Assembly (NCBI RefSeq): GCF_006716425.1
Contig: NZ_VFOZ01000001.1
Location: 4,154,001 to 4,218,000, forward strand
DNA length: 64,000 nucleotides
Direction of reading: 5' to 3'
DNA from: Actinoallomurus bryophytorum
GTDB taxonomy: Bacteria > Actinomycetota > Actinomycetes > Streptosporangiales > Streptosporangiaceae
Each line of letters begins with the position of its first letter. Positions within the stretch are counted from its first letter, which is position 1. The position numbers and the translations under genes are program-made. This document shows, in pieces, positions 55,882 to 64,000 of the stretch. The notes under the pieces are model-generated. The model did no database searches and was not told where the DNA came from. It saw only the letters and a program-made list of their open reading frames with translations.

Positions 55882-56451
55882 TCAGCCGGGCTTGCGGGCG
55901 GTGAAGTGCACCCGGCGCGGCACGGGGTTCACGTTCACGTCCGTGAATCCGGCCGCCTCCAGCCGGGCCGGGAGGGTCGCCGGATCGACCGGGACCAGCG
56001 TGTCGCCCAGGTGAATGACCCGGAAGCGCAGGTTCACCCGGCCGTCGCTGCCGGCGAGAACGCCCCCCGGACGCAGCACCCGGCATGCCTCGGCGAAGAG
56101 CCGGTCCTGCAACTCCGGCGCGGGCACGTGGTGCAGCATGGTGAAACACGCCACGCCGGTGAACGACGCGTCGGGGAAGGGCATCTCCGTGGCGTCGCCG
56201 TGCACGATCTCCACGTCGAGCTCACGCCGCAGCCGCGCGACGTACTTCTCGTCGACCTCCAGGGCGGTGAGCCGTGGCACGCGCCCGGCGAGCTGCCGGG
56301 TCGTCACGCCCAGCCCGGGGCCGAGCTCCAGGACGTCGTCGCCGAGGTCGATGTCGCCGAGCACCGCCGGGAACAGTCCCGTGCGCACGTACTCGGCCCA
56401 TTTGGGTGACGCGCAGATCCGGTTGTGGAGCAGGTTCATGCTCGTGCACAT
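55882..56451 (-). CDS. Class I SAM-dependent methyltransferase
   Basis: 189 residues; an internal ATG four codons in ('MNLLHNRICASPKWAEYV') could be the start. SAM-binding motif I 'DDVLELGPGLGVTTRQLAG', acidic residue after strand 2 in 'TALEVDEKYVARL', motif 'VHGDATEMPFPDASFTGVAC' and 'RVLRPGGVLAGSDG'. UbiE/methyltransferase-11 type; small molecule substrate unknown. Divergent from the AraC gene, 41 bases between starts. Confidence 0.85.
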   Translation of the reverse strand: MCTSMNLLHNRICASPKWAEYVRTGLFPAVLGDIDLGDDVLELGPGLGVTTRQLAGRVPRLTALEVDEKYVARLRRELDVEIVHGDATEMPFPDASFTGVACFTMLHHVPAPELQDRLFAEACRVLRPGGVLAGSDGRVNLRFRVIHLGDTLVPVDPATLPARLEAAGFTDVNVNPVPRRVHFTARKPG

Positions 56452-56492
56452 TAGAAGCGGCAGGCGGCGGCGTAAATGAGCCAGGCGGTCAG

Positions 56493-57278
56493 ATGATGTC
56501 GCAGAACGGCCAGTTCAGATCGTACGGCGACGGGGCGATCCTGGTCGCCGCGTTCTCCGCGGAGGGCCGCCGGTACGACGCGCACCGGCACGCGGAGCAC
56601 CAGCTGGCCTGGGCCTCCTCCGGCATGCTCACGGTGACCTCGGCCGCCGGCACCTGGGTGCTGCCGCCCGCACGTGCCCTGTGGATTCCGGCCGGCACCG
56701 AGCACGCCATGGACGCGGACCGGCACACCACCGTCTGCTGTCCCTACTTCGGCGAGGGGAGGGGCCCGCGCTGGACCCGCCCGACGGTGGTGGCCATCGG
56801 CGCCCTCGCCCGCGAGCTGATCCTCCACCTGGCCGCCGCCGAGCTCGCCGCGGCCGCGCGCCGGCGAGCCGAGGGCGTGCTCCTCGACCAGCTCGCGGAG
56901 GTCCCGGTGACGACCATCGCGGTGCCGATGCCCCGCGATCCCCGCGCGCTCGCGGTCGCCCGCGCGGTGGTGGACGACCCGGCCGACGACGCGACCCTGG
57001 AGATGTGGGGCCGCAGGGCCGGTGCCGCCGTGCGTACGCTGGCGCGGCTGTTCCCGGCCGAGACCGGAATGACCTTCGGGCGCTGGCGCACACAGGTACG
57101 CCTGCGCGCCGCCTTGCCGCTGCTCGCGGCGGGCCTGCCGGTCGCCACCGTCGCCCGGCGGGTCGGTTACGCGACACCCAGCGCGTTCGTCGCGGTGTTC
57201 CGCAAGGTGACGGGCGTACCTCCGGCCACATACTTCACGAACCGCTCGCCCTCACCACAGGACCGGGACCGGCGATGA
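56493..57278 (+). CDS. AraC family transcriptional regulator
   Basis: 261 residues from ATG 56493 (a second ATG follows directly). N-terminal cupin sensor with 'YDAHRHAEHQLAWASSGMLT' and 'LPPARALWIPAGTEHAMDA', C-terminal double helix-turn-helix ('LEMWGRRAGAAVRTLARLFP', 'VATVARRVGYATPSAFVAVF'). Such cupin-AraC proteins often control a neighbouring exporter or methyltransferase; the divergent methyltransferase is the candidate target. Confidence 0.88.
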   Translation: MMSQNGQFRSYGDGAILVAAFSAEGRRYDAHRHAEHQLAWASSGMLTVTSAAGTWVLPPARALWIPAGTEHAMDADRHTTVCCPYFGEGRGPRWTRPTVVAIGALARELILHLAAAELAAAARRRAEGVLLDQLAEVPVTTIAVPMPRDPRALAVARAVVDDPADDATLEMWGRRAGAAVRTLARLFPAETGMTFGRWRTQVRLRAALPLLAAGLPVATVARRVGYATPSAFVAVFRKVTGVPPATYFTNRSPSPQDRDRR

Positions 57279-57416
57279 ACCAGGTGCTCGCCGGAGGCCG
57301 CCACCCGCGTGCGCCCTACCCTGTCACCAAGGTGTCTATGTGGCCGGCTCACATTGCGGACCGGGGCCGTCATGTCGATGCTGGGGATGCCATGACGATC
57401 GCCGGGAGGCTGTGAC

Positions 57417-59396
57417 GTGTCCGTTGCCGAGGGTGACCTGCTCTGGGAGCCGTCCGAAGACCTACGGCGGAGTGCCCGTGTCGCCCGCTTCATGGCCGAG
57501 CGCGGCCTCGGCTCCTATGACGAGCTGTGGCGCTGGTCGGTCACGGACATCGACGGTTTCTGGGATGCGATCTGGTCCCGCTTCGAGGTCCTCGGCGAAC
57601 GCGGCGACGGACCCGTACGCGAGGGTGCGCCGGACGACTGGGGCGTTCCCCCGGGAAGCACGGCCGCGATGCCCGGCGTCCGCTGGTTCCCGGGCGCGAC
57701 GCTCAACTACGCCCGCAACGCCCTGCGGCCCGGCCGGGACCCCGGCGCCACGGCGGTGGTGTTCCGCTCCGAGACCGGCGACGCCGCGCGGACGCTGACC
57801 TTCGGCGAGCTCGCCGACGAGGTGGCCGAGGTACGCGCGGGGCTCGAGGAGCTCGGTGTGACCAGGGGCGACCGGGTCGCCGCGTACGTGCCCAACATCC
57901 CTGAGGCGCTGGTCCTCTTCCTGGCGACGGCCTCGCTCGGTGCGATCTGGTCCTCGTGCTCGCCCGACTTCGGGGCGCCGAGCGTGATCGACCGGTTCAC
58001 CCAGATCGAGCCGAAGGTGCTCGTCGCGGTGGACGGATACCCCTACAACGGCAAGCGGTACGACCGGCTCGGCGTGGTCCGCGACATCCAGGCGGCCCTG
58101 CCCACGCTACGGGCGACCGTGCTGATCCCCTACCTCGACGCCGGCGCGGAGCCGCCGGTGCCCCAGGGCGGCCGTGGCCTCCGCTACGACGACCTGCGCC
58201 GCCCCGGCAAGGCCCTGGAGTTCGAGGAGGTGCCGTTCGACCACCCCCTGTGGATCCTGTACTCCTCCGGCACGACCGGCCTGCCCAAGCCGATCGTGCA
58301 CGGCCACGGCGGCATCGTCCTCGAGCACCTCAAGTCACTCAGCCTCCACCAGGACCTCGGCGCGGGCGACGTCTTCTTCTGGTTCACCACGACCGGCTGG
58401 ATGATGTGGAACTACCTGGTCGGCGGCCTGCTCGTCGGCGCGACGATCGTCATGTACGACGGGGCGCCGAACGGCGACGCGCTGTGGCGGCTCGCCGCCG
58501 AGGCCGGGGTGACCTACTTCGGCGTCGGCGCGCCGTACATCCTCGCCTCGATGAAGGCCGGCCTGGATCCCGGCAAGGAGTACGACCTGTCACGCGTACG
58601 CGGCATCGGCTCCACCGGCTCCCCGCTGCCGCCCGAGGGCTTCGCGTGGGTCTATGACCATGTGGGACGCGACCTGCTCGTCGGGTCGATGTCCGGCGGC
58701 ACCGACATGGCGACCGCCTTCGTCGGACCGTGCCCGCTGCTTCCGCTGCGCGCCGGCGTCATCCAGTGCCGCGGGCTGGGCGCCAAGGTCGAGGCGTACG
58801 GCGACGCCGGCGAGCCCGTCGTCGACGAGGTGGGTGAGCTCGTCCTGACCGAGCCGATGCCCTCGATGCCGATCTACTTCTGGAACGACGAGGGCGGCCA
58901 TCGCTACCACGAGTCCTACTTCGGGATGTACCCGGGCGTCTGGCGGCACGGGGACTGGATCAAGCTCCTTCCCGACGGCGGAAACGTGATTTACGGACGA
59001 TCCGATTCGACGCTCAACCGCGGCGGCGTACGGATGGGCACCTCCGACTTCTACCGCGTCGTCGAGGCGTTCGACGAGATCGCCGACTCACTGGTGGTGG
59101 ACACCGGGCAGCTCGGCCAGGAGGGGCGCCTGTTGCTGTACGTCCAGCTCGCCGACGGCGGCGAGCTGTCGGAGGAGGTCGTCGGCCGGATCCGCGCGGC
59201 GCTGCGGTCGACGCTGTCGCCACGGCATGTGCCGGACGAGGTCCACGCCGTGCCGGGCATCCCGCGGACCCTGTCGGGCAAGAAGGTCGAGGTGCCGGTG
59301 CGCAAGATCCTGCTCGGCACCCCGGTGGAGAAGGCCGCGAACCCCGACGCGATGGCGAATCCCGAGGTCCTGGCGTACTTCACCCCAGGGTCGTGA
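57417..59396 (+). CDS. Acetoacetate-CoA ligase
   Basis: 659 residues from GTG 57417 with GGGAGG upstream. ANL-family enzyme that makes acetoacetyl-CoA from acetoacetate, CoA and ATP. N-terminal ACAS_N region, AMP-binding motif 'LWILYSSGTTGLPKPIVHGH', 'FFWFTTTGWMMWNYLVGGLL', 'GSMSGGTDMATAFVG', 'YHESYFGMYPGVWRHGDWIK' and the catalytic Lys region 'GIPRTLSGKKVEVPVRKILL'. Length and the W/TTTGWMMWN block separate it from acetyl-CoA synthetase. Supports use of ketone bodies or leucine-derived acetoacetate. Confidence 0.93.
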   Translation: MSVAEGDLLWEPSEDLRRSARVARFMAERGLGSYDELWRWSVTDIDGFWDAIWSRFEVLGERGDGPVREGAPDDWGVPPGSTAAMPGVRWFPGATLNYARNALRPGRDPGATAVVFRSETGDAARTLTFGELADEVAEVRAGLEELGVTRGDRVAAYVPNIPEALVLFLATASLGAIWSSCSPDFGAPSVIDRFTQIEPKVLVAVDGYPYNGKRYDRLGVVRDIQAALPTLRATVLIPYLDAGAEPPVPQGGRGLRYDDLRRPGKALEFEEVPFDHPLWILYSSGTTGLPKPIVHGHGGIVLEHLKSLSLHQDLGAGDVFFWFTTTGWMMWNYLVGGLLVGATIVMYDGAPNGDALWRLAAEAGVTYFGVGAPYILASMKAGLDPGKEYDLSRVRGIGSTGSPLPPEGFAWVYDHVGRDLLVGSMSGGTDMATAFVGPCPLLPLRAGVIQCRGLGAKVEAYGDAGEPVVDEVGELVLTEPMPSMPIYFWNDEGGHRYHESYFGMYPGVWRHGDWIKLLPDGGNVIYGRSDSTLNRGGVRMGTSDFYRVVEAFDEIADSLVVDTGQLGQEGRLLLYVQLADGGELSEEVVGRIRAALRSTLSPRHVPDEVHAVPGIPRTLSGKKVEVPVRKILLGTPVEKAANPDAMANPEVLAYFTPGS

Positions 59397-59489
59397 CAGA
59401 AGGGCGTTCGCGCCACCGGACAGTAGCGGCACGACTACCTTCCCGTCTCCGAGTCGGCTAAAACCAGATTTCGGGTTAACCTGACCGCC

Positions 59490-60344
59490 GTGAGCGCAAC
59501 ACCACAACGGCGTGGTGCCGCCGCTTCCGCTTCCGGCGTACCCGGAAACGGATCCGGCGCACCCGGACGTAACTTCGGTGAAGAGGGGGGGCGCCTCACC
59601 TACGGCGCCTACCTGAGGCTGCCAACCCTGCTGGACCAGCAGGTTCTCGAGTCCGACCCACCAGCACGCGACGAACTTCTCTTCATCTCGATCCACCAGG
59701 TCTACGAGCTCTGGTTCAAGCTGCTGCTGCACGAGCTGGGCGAGATCCGCCGGGCGATGACCGACGACGAGGTATGGCTCGCCCGCCACCTGTTCCGGCG
59801 GGTGCACGCGGTGGAGCGGATCCTGGTCGACCAGATCCAGGTCCTCGAGACGATGACTCCCCAGGACTTCATGGCCTTCCGGGAAAAGCTGGCGCCCGCC
59901 AGCGGTTTCCAGTCGGTGCAGTTCCGTGAGATGGAGTTCCTCTCCGGTCACAAGGATCCCGGGTTCCTCAAGCGTTTCCGCGGCCTGACCGACGACGAGA
60001 AAGAACGCCTCGACCGCAGGCTGGCCGAGCCGAGCCTCTGGGACGCCTTCGTCATGCTTCTGCGCCGGCGCGGGCTGGCCGCGGGCAACGATGACGAGAT
60101 CAGCGAGTCGCTCGTCACGGTGGCCCACGACCGTAACGGCCACGACGACCTCTGGCAGCTGGCCGAGGACCTGATGACGCACGACGAGATGGCCGCCCTC
60201 TGGCGGCAACGCCACGTCACGATGGTCGAACGGCAGATCGGCACGAAGTCGGGCACCGGCGGCTCGACCGGCGCGCCCTACCTCCGAAGCAGGCTTGACC
60301 TGCGGTATTACCCATTGCTATGGGAATTGCGAACCCTGCTCTGA
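59490..60344 (+). CDS. kynA: Tryptophan 2,3-dioxygenase
   Basis: 284 residues from GTG 59490. Heme enzyme opening the indole ring to N-formylkynurenine. Conserved 'LTYGAYLRLPTLLDQQ', 'ISIHQVYELWFKLLLHEL', 'ASGFQSVQFREMEFLSG' and the heme-ligand His in 'WRQRHVTMVERQIGTKSG' followed by 'GTGGSTGAPYL'. Residues 1-33 are a low-complexity, Gly/Ser/Ala-rich extension. A GGTTAACC palindrome lies just before the start. No kynureninase or formamidase gene is adjacent; the next gene is glutamate dehydrogenase, 25 bases on. Confidence 0.95.
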   Translation: MSATPQRRGAAASASGVPGNGSGAPGRNFGEEGGRLTYGAYLRLPTLLDQQVLESDPPARDELLFISIHQVYELWFKLLLHELGEIRRAMTDDEVWLARHLFRRVHAVERILVDQIQVLETMTPQDFMAFREKLAPASGFQSVQFREMEFLSGHKDPGFLKRFRGLTDDEKERLDRRLAEPSLWDAFVMLLRRRGLAAGNDDEISESLVTVAHDRNGHDDLWQLAEDLMTHDEMAALWRQRHVTMVERQIGTKSGTGGSTGAPYLRSRLDLRYYPLLWELRTLL

Positions 60345-60369
60345 GAAGGCACTGAGGGAGACTCTGAGA

Positions 60370-63300
60370 ATGAGCGGCGAATCGACCGGCCGGCCGGCGA
60401 TGCCCAAGGAGGATCTGCTGCGCCGTGCGGCGGAGACCTGCGTCAACCACGCCCATGGCGTGCGCCCCGAGCTCGCCGACGTTCTCGGCTATCTGCGGCT
60501 TTACTACCGGCACGTCGCCGTCGAGGATCTCACCGCACGGGATCCGGCCGACATCTGGGGGCCGGCGATGTTCCATCGCCAGCTCGGCGAGGACCGTCCC
60601 CAGGGCCGGGCCAAGGTGCGTGCCTTCACCCCGACCGTTGACGACCAGGGCTGGGACTCCGGGCACAGCGTGGTCCAGGTGGTCACCGACGACATGCCCT
60701 TCCTGGTCGACTCGGTGACGATGGAGCTCAACCGGCATGAGCTGTCCACCCATCTGATCGTCCATCCGCAGCTCAAGGTCTGCCGCGACGTGACCGGCCG
60801 CCTGCAGGGGATCGGCGACGGCGAAGGCCTCGTGCTCGAAGAGTCGTGGATTCACATCGAGATCGACCGGCAGAACGACCGGACGGTGCTCCAGGAGCTG
60901 GAAAAGGACCTTCTGCGCGTCCTCAACGACGTCCGCGCCGCGGTCGAGGACGAGGACAAGATGCGGGCCCTGGCCCGGGGGATCGCCACCGGGCTCGAAG
61001 AACACCGGCCGCCGCTGCCGGGATCGGAGACCAGTGACGGCGTGGAGCTGCTCGACTGGCTGGCCGATGGCCACTTCACCTTCCTCGGCTACCGGGAGTA
61101 CGGCCTGGAGACCGGCGAGGACGGCGAGCTGCTCCGCGCCATACCCGGCACCGGCCTGGGCATCCTGCGCTCCGACCAGTCCGAGTCGACCAGCTTCGCC
61201 TCCCTGCCCCAGGAGGTGCGCGCCAAGGCACACGAGCCCCGCCTCCTCGTGCTGACCAAGGCCAACTCCCGCGCGACCGTGCACCGCCCCGCGTACCTCG
61301 ACTACGTCGGCGTGAAGAAGTTCGACGGCGACGGCGGGGTCGTCGGCGAACGCCGCTTCCTCGGCCTGTTCACCCACGGCGCGTACAGCGAGAGCATCGA
61401 GCACATCCCGGTGCTGAACCACAAGCTCCACGCGATCCTCGAACGCGCCGGGCTGGCCGCCGACAGTTACGACGGCAAGGACCTCGTCGAGATCCTCGAG
61501 ACCTACCCCCGCGACGACCTGTTCCAGATCTCGGTCGACGAGCTGTTCCCGATCGCGATGAGCGTGCTGCGCCTGCGCGAGCGCAAGCAACTGCGGCTGT
61601 TCGTCCGTAAGGACGCCTACGGCCGCTACATGTCGTGTCTCGTCTTCCTGCCCCGCGACCGCTACACCACCCAGATCCGGCTGCGCATCCAGGAGATCCT
61701 GCGCCGCGCCTTCAACGGCACGAGCGTCGACTACAGCGCGATGGTCGGCGACTCCGCGCTCGCGCGGCTGCACGTGGTCGTCCGCGGCGAGCGCGGCCGT
61801 CCCCTACCCGACGACGTCGACCTGGGCGAGCTGGAGACCCGGCTCGTGGGCGCCACCCGGTCCTGGGCCGACGACCTGGCCGATGCCATCGTCGAGCAGT
61901 GCGGCGAGGAGAAGGCCGGCGTCCTGACCCGCCGCTACGCCAACGCCTTCCCCGAGGGTTACAAGGCCGACTTCCCCGCGCGTACCGCGTGCGCGGACCT
62001 CAAGCGGCTGGAGTCGCTGACCGAGCCGGGCCAGATCTCGATCAACCTGTACGAGCCGTACGGCGCCGAGCCCGGCGAACGCCGCCTCAAGGTCTACCGG
62101 CTCGGACCGCCGATCTCCCTGTCGCACGTGCTGCCGTTGCTGCACAACATGGGCGTCGAGGTCGTCGACGAGCGGCCCTACGGCGTCGCGCCCGAGAACG
62201 GCCGGCGTTCGTGGATTTATGACCTGGGCCTACGTCACGAGCCGTCGCCCGACGTGGACGAGGCCGACATCAAGGAGCTGTTCCAGGACGCCTTCACCGC
62301 CCTGTGGCGCGAAGACGTGGAGAGCGACCCGTTCAACAGCCTCGTGCTGGGCGCCGGCCTGGCCTGGCGGCCGGTCATGGTGCTCCGCGCGTACGCCCGC
62401 TACCTGCGCCAGACCGGCACGACGTTCTCCGAGCGGTACCTCGAGCAGGTGCTCATCGGCAACCCCCGCATCGCGCGGCTGCTGGTGCGCCTCTTCGAGT
62501 CGAGGTTCGACCCGCGCCTCAAGTCCCGCGACGGCCACGCCGCGGACGCGCACGAGGAGCTGGGCTCAGCGATCACCGAGGAGATCGAGGGCGCGCTCGA
62601 CGCGGTCACCAGCCTGGACGAGGACCGGATCCTTCGCAGCTTCCTGTCGATGATCCGCGCCACCCTGCGGACGAACTACTACCAGCGGACCGCGAGCGGC
62701 GCGCCCAAGCCGTACCTGTCGCTGAAGTTCGACCCCGAGGCGATCCCGGACCTGCCGCTGCCGAAGCCCAAGTTCGAGATCTTCGTGTACTCCCCGCGGC
62801 TGGAGGGCGTGCACCTGAGGTTCGGCCCGGTGGCGCGTGGCGGCCTGCGCTGGTCGGACCGCCGCGAGGACTTCCGCACCGAGATCCTCGGCCTGGTCAA
62901 GGCGCAGGCGGTCAAGAACACCGTGATCGTCCCGGCCGGCGCCAAGGGCGGGTTCGTGTGCAAGCGGCTGCCCGACCCGGGCGACCGCGAGGCGTTCCTG
63001 GCCGAGGGCGTCGCCTCGTACAAACAGTTCATCAGCGGCCTGCTCGACATCACCGACAACCTCGCCGGTGGCGAGGTGGTGCCGGCCAAGGATGTCGTAC
63101 GCCACGATGCCGACGACACCTACCTGGTGGTCGCCGCCGACAAGGGCACCGCGACGTTCTCCGACATCGCCAACGAGGTCGCGGCCTCGTACGGTTTCTG
63201 GCTCGGCGACGCCTTCGCCTCGGGCGGGTCGGTCGGCTATGACCACAAGGGCATGGGCATCACCGCGCGCGGCGCCTGGGAGTCGGTGAAGTACCACTTC

Positions 63301-64000
63301 CGCACGCTCGGCGTTGACGTGCAGAACGACGACTTCAGCGTGATCGGCGTCGGCGACATGTCCGGTGACGTCTTCGGTAACGGGATGCTGCTGTCCGAAC
63401 ACATCCGGCTCATCGCGGCCTTCGACCACCGGCACATCTTCCTCGACCCGGCGCCGGACCCGGCCACCTCCTTCCACGAGCGCGAGCGGCTGTTCGCCCT
63501 GCCGCGCAGCTCCTGGGCCGACTACGACACCTCGCTGATCTCCAAGGGCGGCGGGGTGCACCCGCGTACGGCCAAGAAGATCCCGCTGACGCCGCAGGTA
63601 CGCGCGGTGCTCGGCATCCCCGACGGTGCGGGTGCGATGACCCCGCACGAGCTCATCCACGCCATCCTGTGCGCGCCCGTGGACCTGATGTGGAACGGCG
63701 GCATCGGCACCTACGTCAAGGCGTCGGGGGAGACCCACGCCGACGTCGGCGACAAGGCCAACGACGTCCTGCGCGCCGACGCGACCGAGCTGCGCTGCAA
63801 GGTCGTCGGCGAGGGCGGCAACCTGGGCCTCACCCAGCGGGCGCGGATCGAGTTCGCCCTCGGCGGCGGCCTCGTCAACACCGACTTCATCGACAACTCC
63901 GCGGGCGTGGACACCTCCGACCACGAGGTGAACATCAAGATCCTGCTCGACCAGCTCGTACGCGACGGAGAGCTGACCCGCAAGCAGCGTGACACGCTCT
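60370..64000 (+). CDS. Large NAD-specific glutamate dehydrogenase, 3' end missing
   Basis: Open from ATG 60370 to the window edge: 1,210 codons of a family of about 1,600 residues (180-kDa GDH). N-terminal ACT-like and regulatory regions are followed by the catalytic dehydrogenase part: 'LRFGPVARGGLRWSDRREDF', catalytic-lysine region 'AVKNTVIVPAGAKGGFV', 'GVGDMSGDVFGNGMLLS' and 'NGGIGTYVKASGETHADVGD'. Oxidatively deaminates glutamate to 2-oxoglutarate. A GAGGGAG lies upstream of the start. No internal stop seen. Fits catabolism of glutamate supplied by proline or tryptophan-linked degradation. Confidence 0.95.
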   Translation, partial: MSGESTGRPAMPKEDLLRRAAETCVNHAHGVRPELADVLGYLRLYYRHVAVEDLTARDPADIWGPAMFHRQLGEDRPQGRAKVRAFTPTVDDQGWDSGHSVVQVVTDDMPFLVDSVTMELNRHELSTHLIVHPQLKVCRDVTGRLQGIGDGEGLVLEESWIHIEIDRQNDRTVLQELEKDLLRVLNDVRAAVEDEDKMRALARGIATGLEEHRPPLPGSETSDGVELLDWLADGHFTFLGYREYGLETGEDGELLRAIPGTGLGILRSDQSESTSFASLPQEVRAKAHEPRLLVLTKANSRATVHRPAYLDYVGVKKFDGDGGVVGERRFLGLFTHGAYSESIEHIPVLNHKLHAILERAGLAADSYDGKDLVEILETYPRDDLFQISVDELFPIAMSVLRLRERKQLRLFVRKDAYGRYMSCLVFLPRDRYTTQIRLRIQEILRRAFNGTSVDYSAMVGDSALARLHVVVRGERGRPLPDDVDLGELETRLVGATRSWADDLADAIVEQCGEEKAGVLTRRYANAFPEGYKADFPARTACADLKRLESLTEPGQISINLYEPYGAEPGERRLKVYRLGPPISLSHVLPLLHNMGVEVVDERPYGVAPENGRRSWIYDLGLRHEPSPDVDEADIKELFQDAFTALWREDVESDPFNSLVLGAGLAWRPVMVLRAYARYLRQTGTTFSERYLEQVLIGNPRIARLLVRLFESRFDPRLKSRDGHAADAHEELGSAITEEIEGALDAVTSLDEDRILRSFLSMIRATLRTNYYQRTASGAPKPYLSLKFDPEAIPDLPLPKPKFEIFVYSPRLEGVHLRFGPVARGGLRWSDRREDFRTEILGLVKAQAVKNTVIVPAGAKGGFVCKRLPDPGDREAFLAEGVASYKQFISGLLDITDNLAGGEVVPAKDVVRHDADDTYLVVAADKGTATFSDIANEVAASYGFWLGDAFASGGSVGYDHKGMGITARGAWESVKYHFRTLGVDVQNDDFSVIGVGDMSGDVFGNGMLLSEHIRLIAAFDHRHIFLDPAPDPATSFHERERLFALPRSSWADYDTSLISKGGGVHPRTAKKIPLTPQVRAVLGIPDGAGAMTPHELIHAILCAPVDLMWNGGIGTYVKASGETHADVGDKANDVLRADATELRCKVVGEGGNLGLTQRARIEFALGGGLVNTDFIDNSAGVDTSDHEVNIKILLDQLVRDGELTRKQRDTL

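Overview
The window is high-GC actinobacterial chromosome. The conserved run mtnA-mtrA-mtrB-lpqB ... comF-hpf-LuxR regulator ... secA, the frequent GTG/TTG starts, many ATGA/GTGA overlaps and GC-rich third positions point to a filamentous actinomycete, most likely of the Streptosporangiales/Thermomonosporaceae type. The genus is an inference and cannot be fixed from this sequence alone. No tRNA, rRNA, CRISPR array, intact insertion sequence or prophage was seen.

Layout. 1-2.3 kb (minus): three overlapping membrane-protein genes (GDPD-type membrane protein, DUF4129, DUF4350; the last is cut by the left edge), divergent from mtnA across a 16-bp perfect palindrome. 2.4-7.5 kb: mtnA and the MtrAB-LpqB cell-envelope signalling operon. 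7.5-13.4 kb: comF, hpf and a NarL/LuxR response regulator separated by three unusual repeat-rich, gene-free stretches. 13.4-20.4 kb: YcaQ-type glycosylase, a small membrane protein, secA, an ECF sigma factor with its partner membrane protein, and an Rv3235-family gene. 20.4-20.9 kb: a decayed gene fragment between two 27-bp direct repeats.

20.9-34.2 kb is an amino-sugar and peptidoglycan-fragment catabolic island: a DasR-like GntR regulator divergent from a NagB-II-type SIS deaminase, HPr and PTS enzyme I; two exported NagZ-type GH3 beta-N-acetylglucosaminidases; a BadF-type amino-sugar kinase divergent from an RpiR regulator, murQ, and a CUT1 sugar ABC importer lacking its own ATPase. Read together, the enzymes would release GlcNAc and MurNAc outside the cell, import them, phosphorylate them, remove lactate (MurQ) and feed fructose-6-phosphate; NagA and every PTS EII component are absent from the window. 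This is the most system-like part of the window.

34.3-43 kb: a stand-alone TSCPD domain of the class II ribonucleotide reductase type behind an NrdR-box-like sequence, a secreted peptide divergent from a two-component system, an orphan FtsL-like protein, a 5'-truncated DUF5010 gene, and a minus-strand ROK regulator-M81 peptidase-CutC operon. 43.2-48.6 kb: an oligopeptide ABC transporter divergent from that operon. 48.7-56.5 kb: three HAD proteins (one without the nucleophilic Asp), DUF6912, TetR with its operators, pruA, MerR, a four-helix membrane protein and a methyltransferase. 56.5-64 kb: AraC regulator, acetoacetate-CoA ligase, tryptophan 2,3-dioxygenase and a large NAD-glutamate dehydrogenase cut by the right edge; with pruA these suggest amino-acid and ketone-body catabolism.
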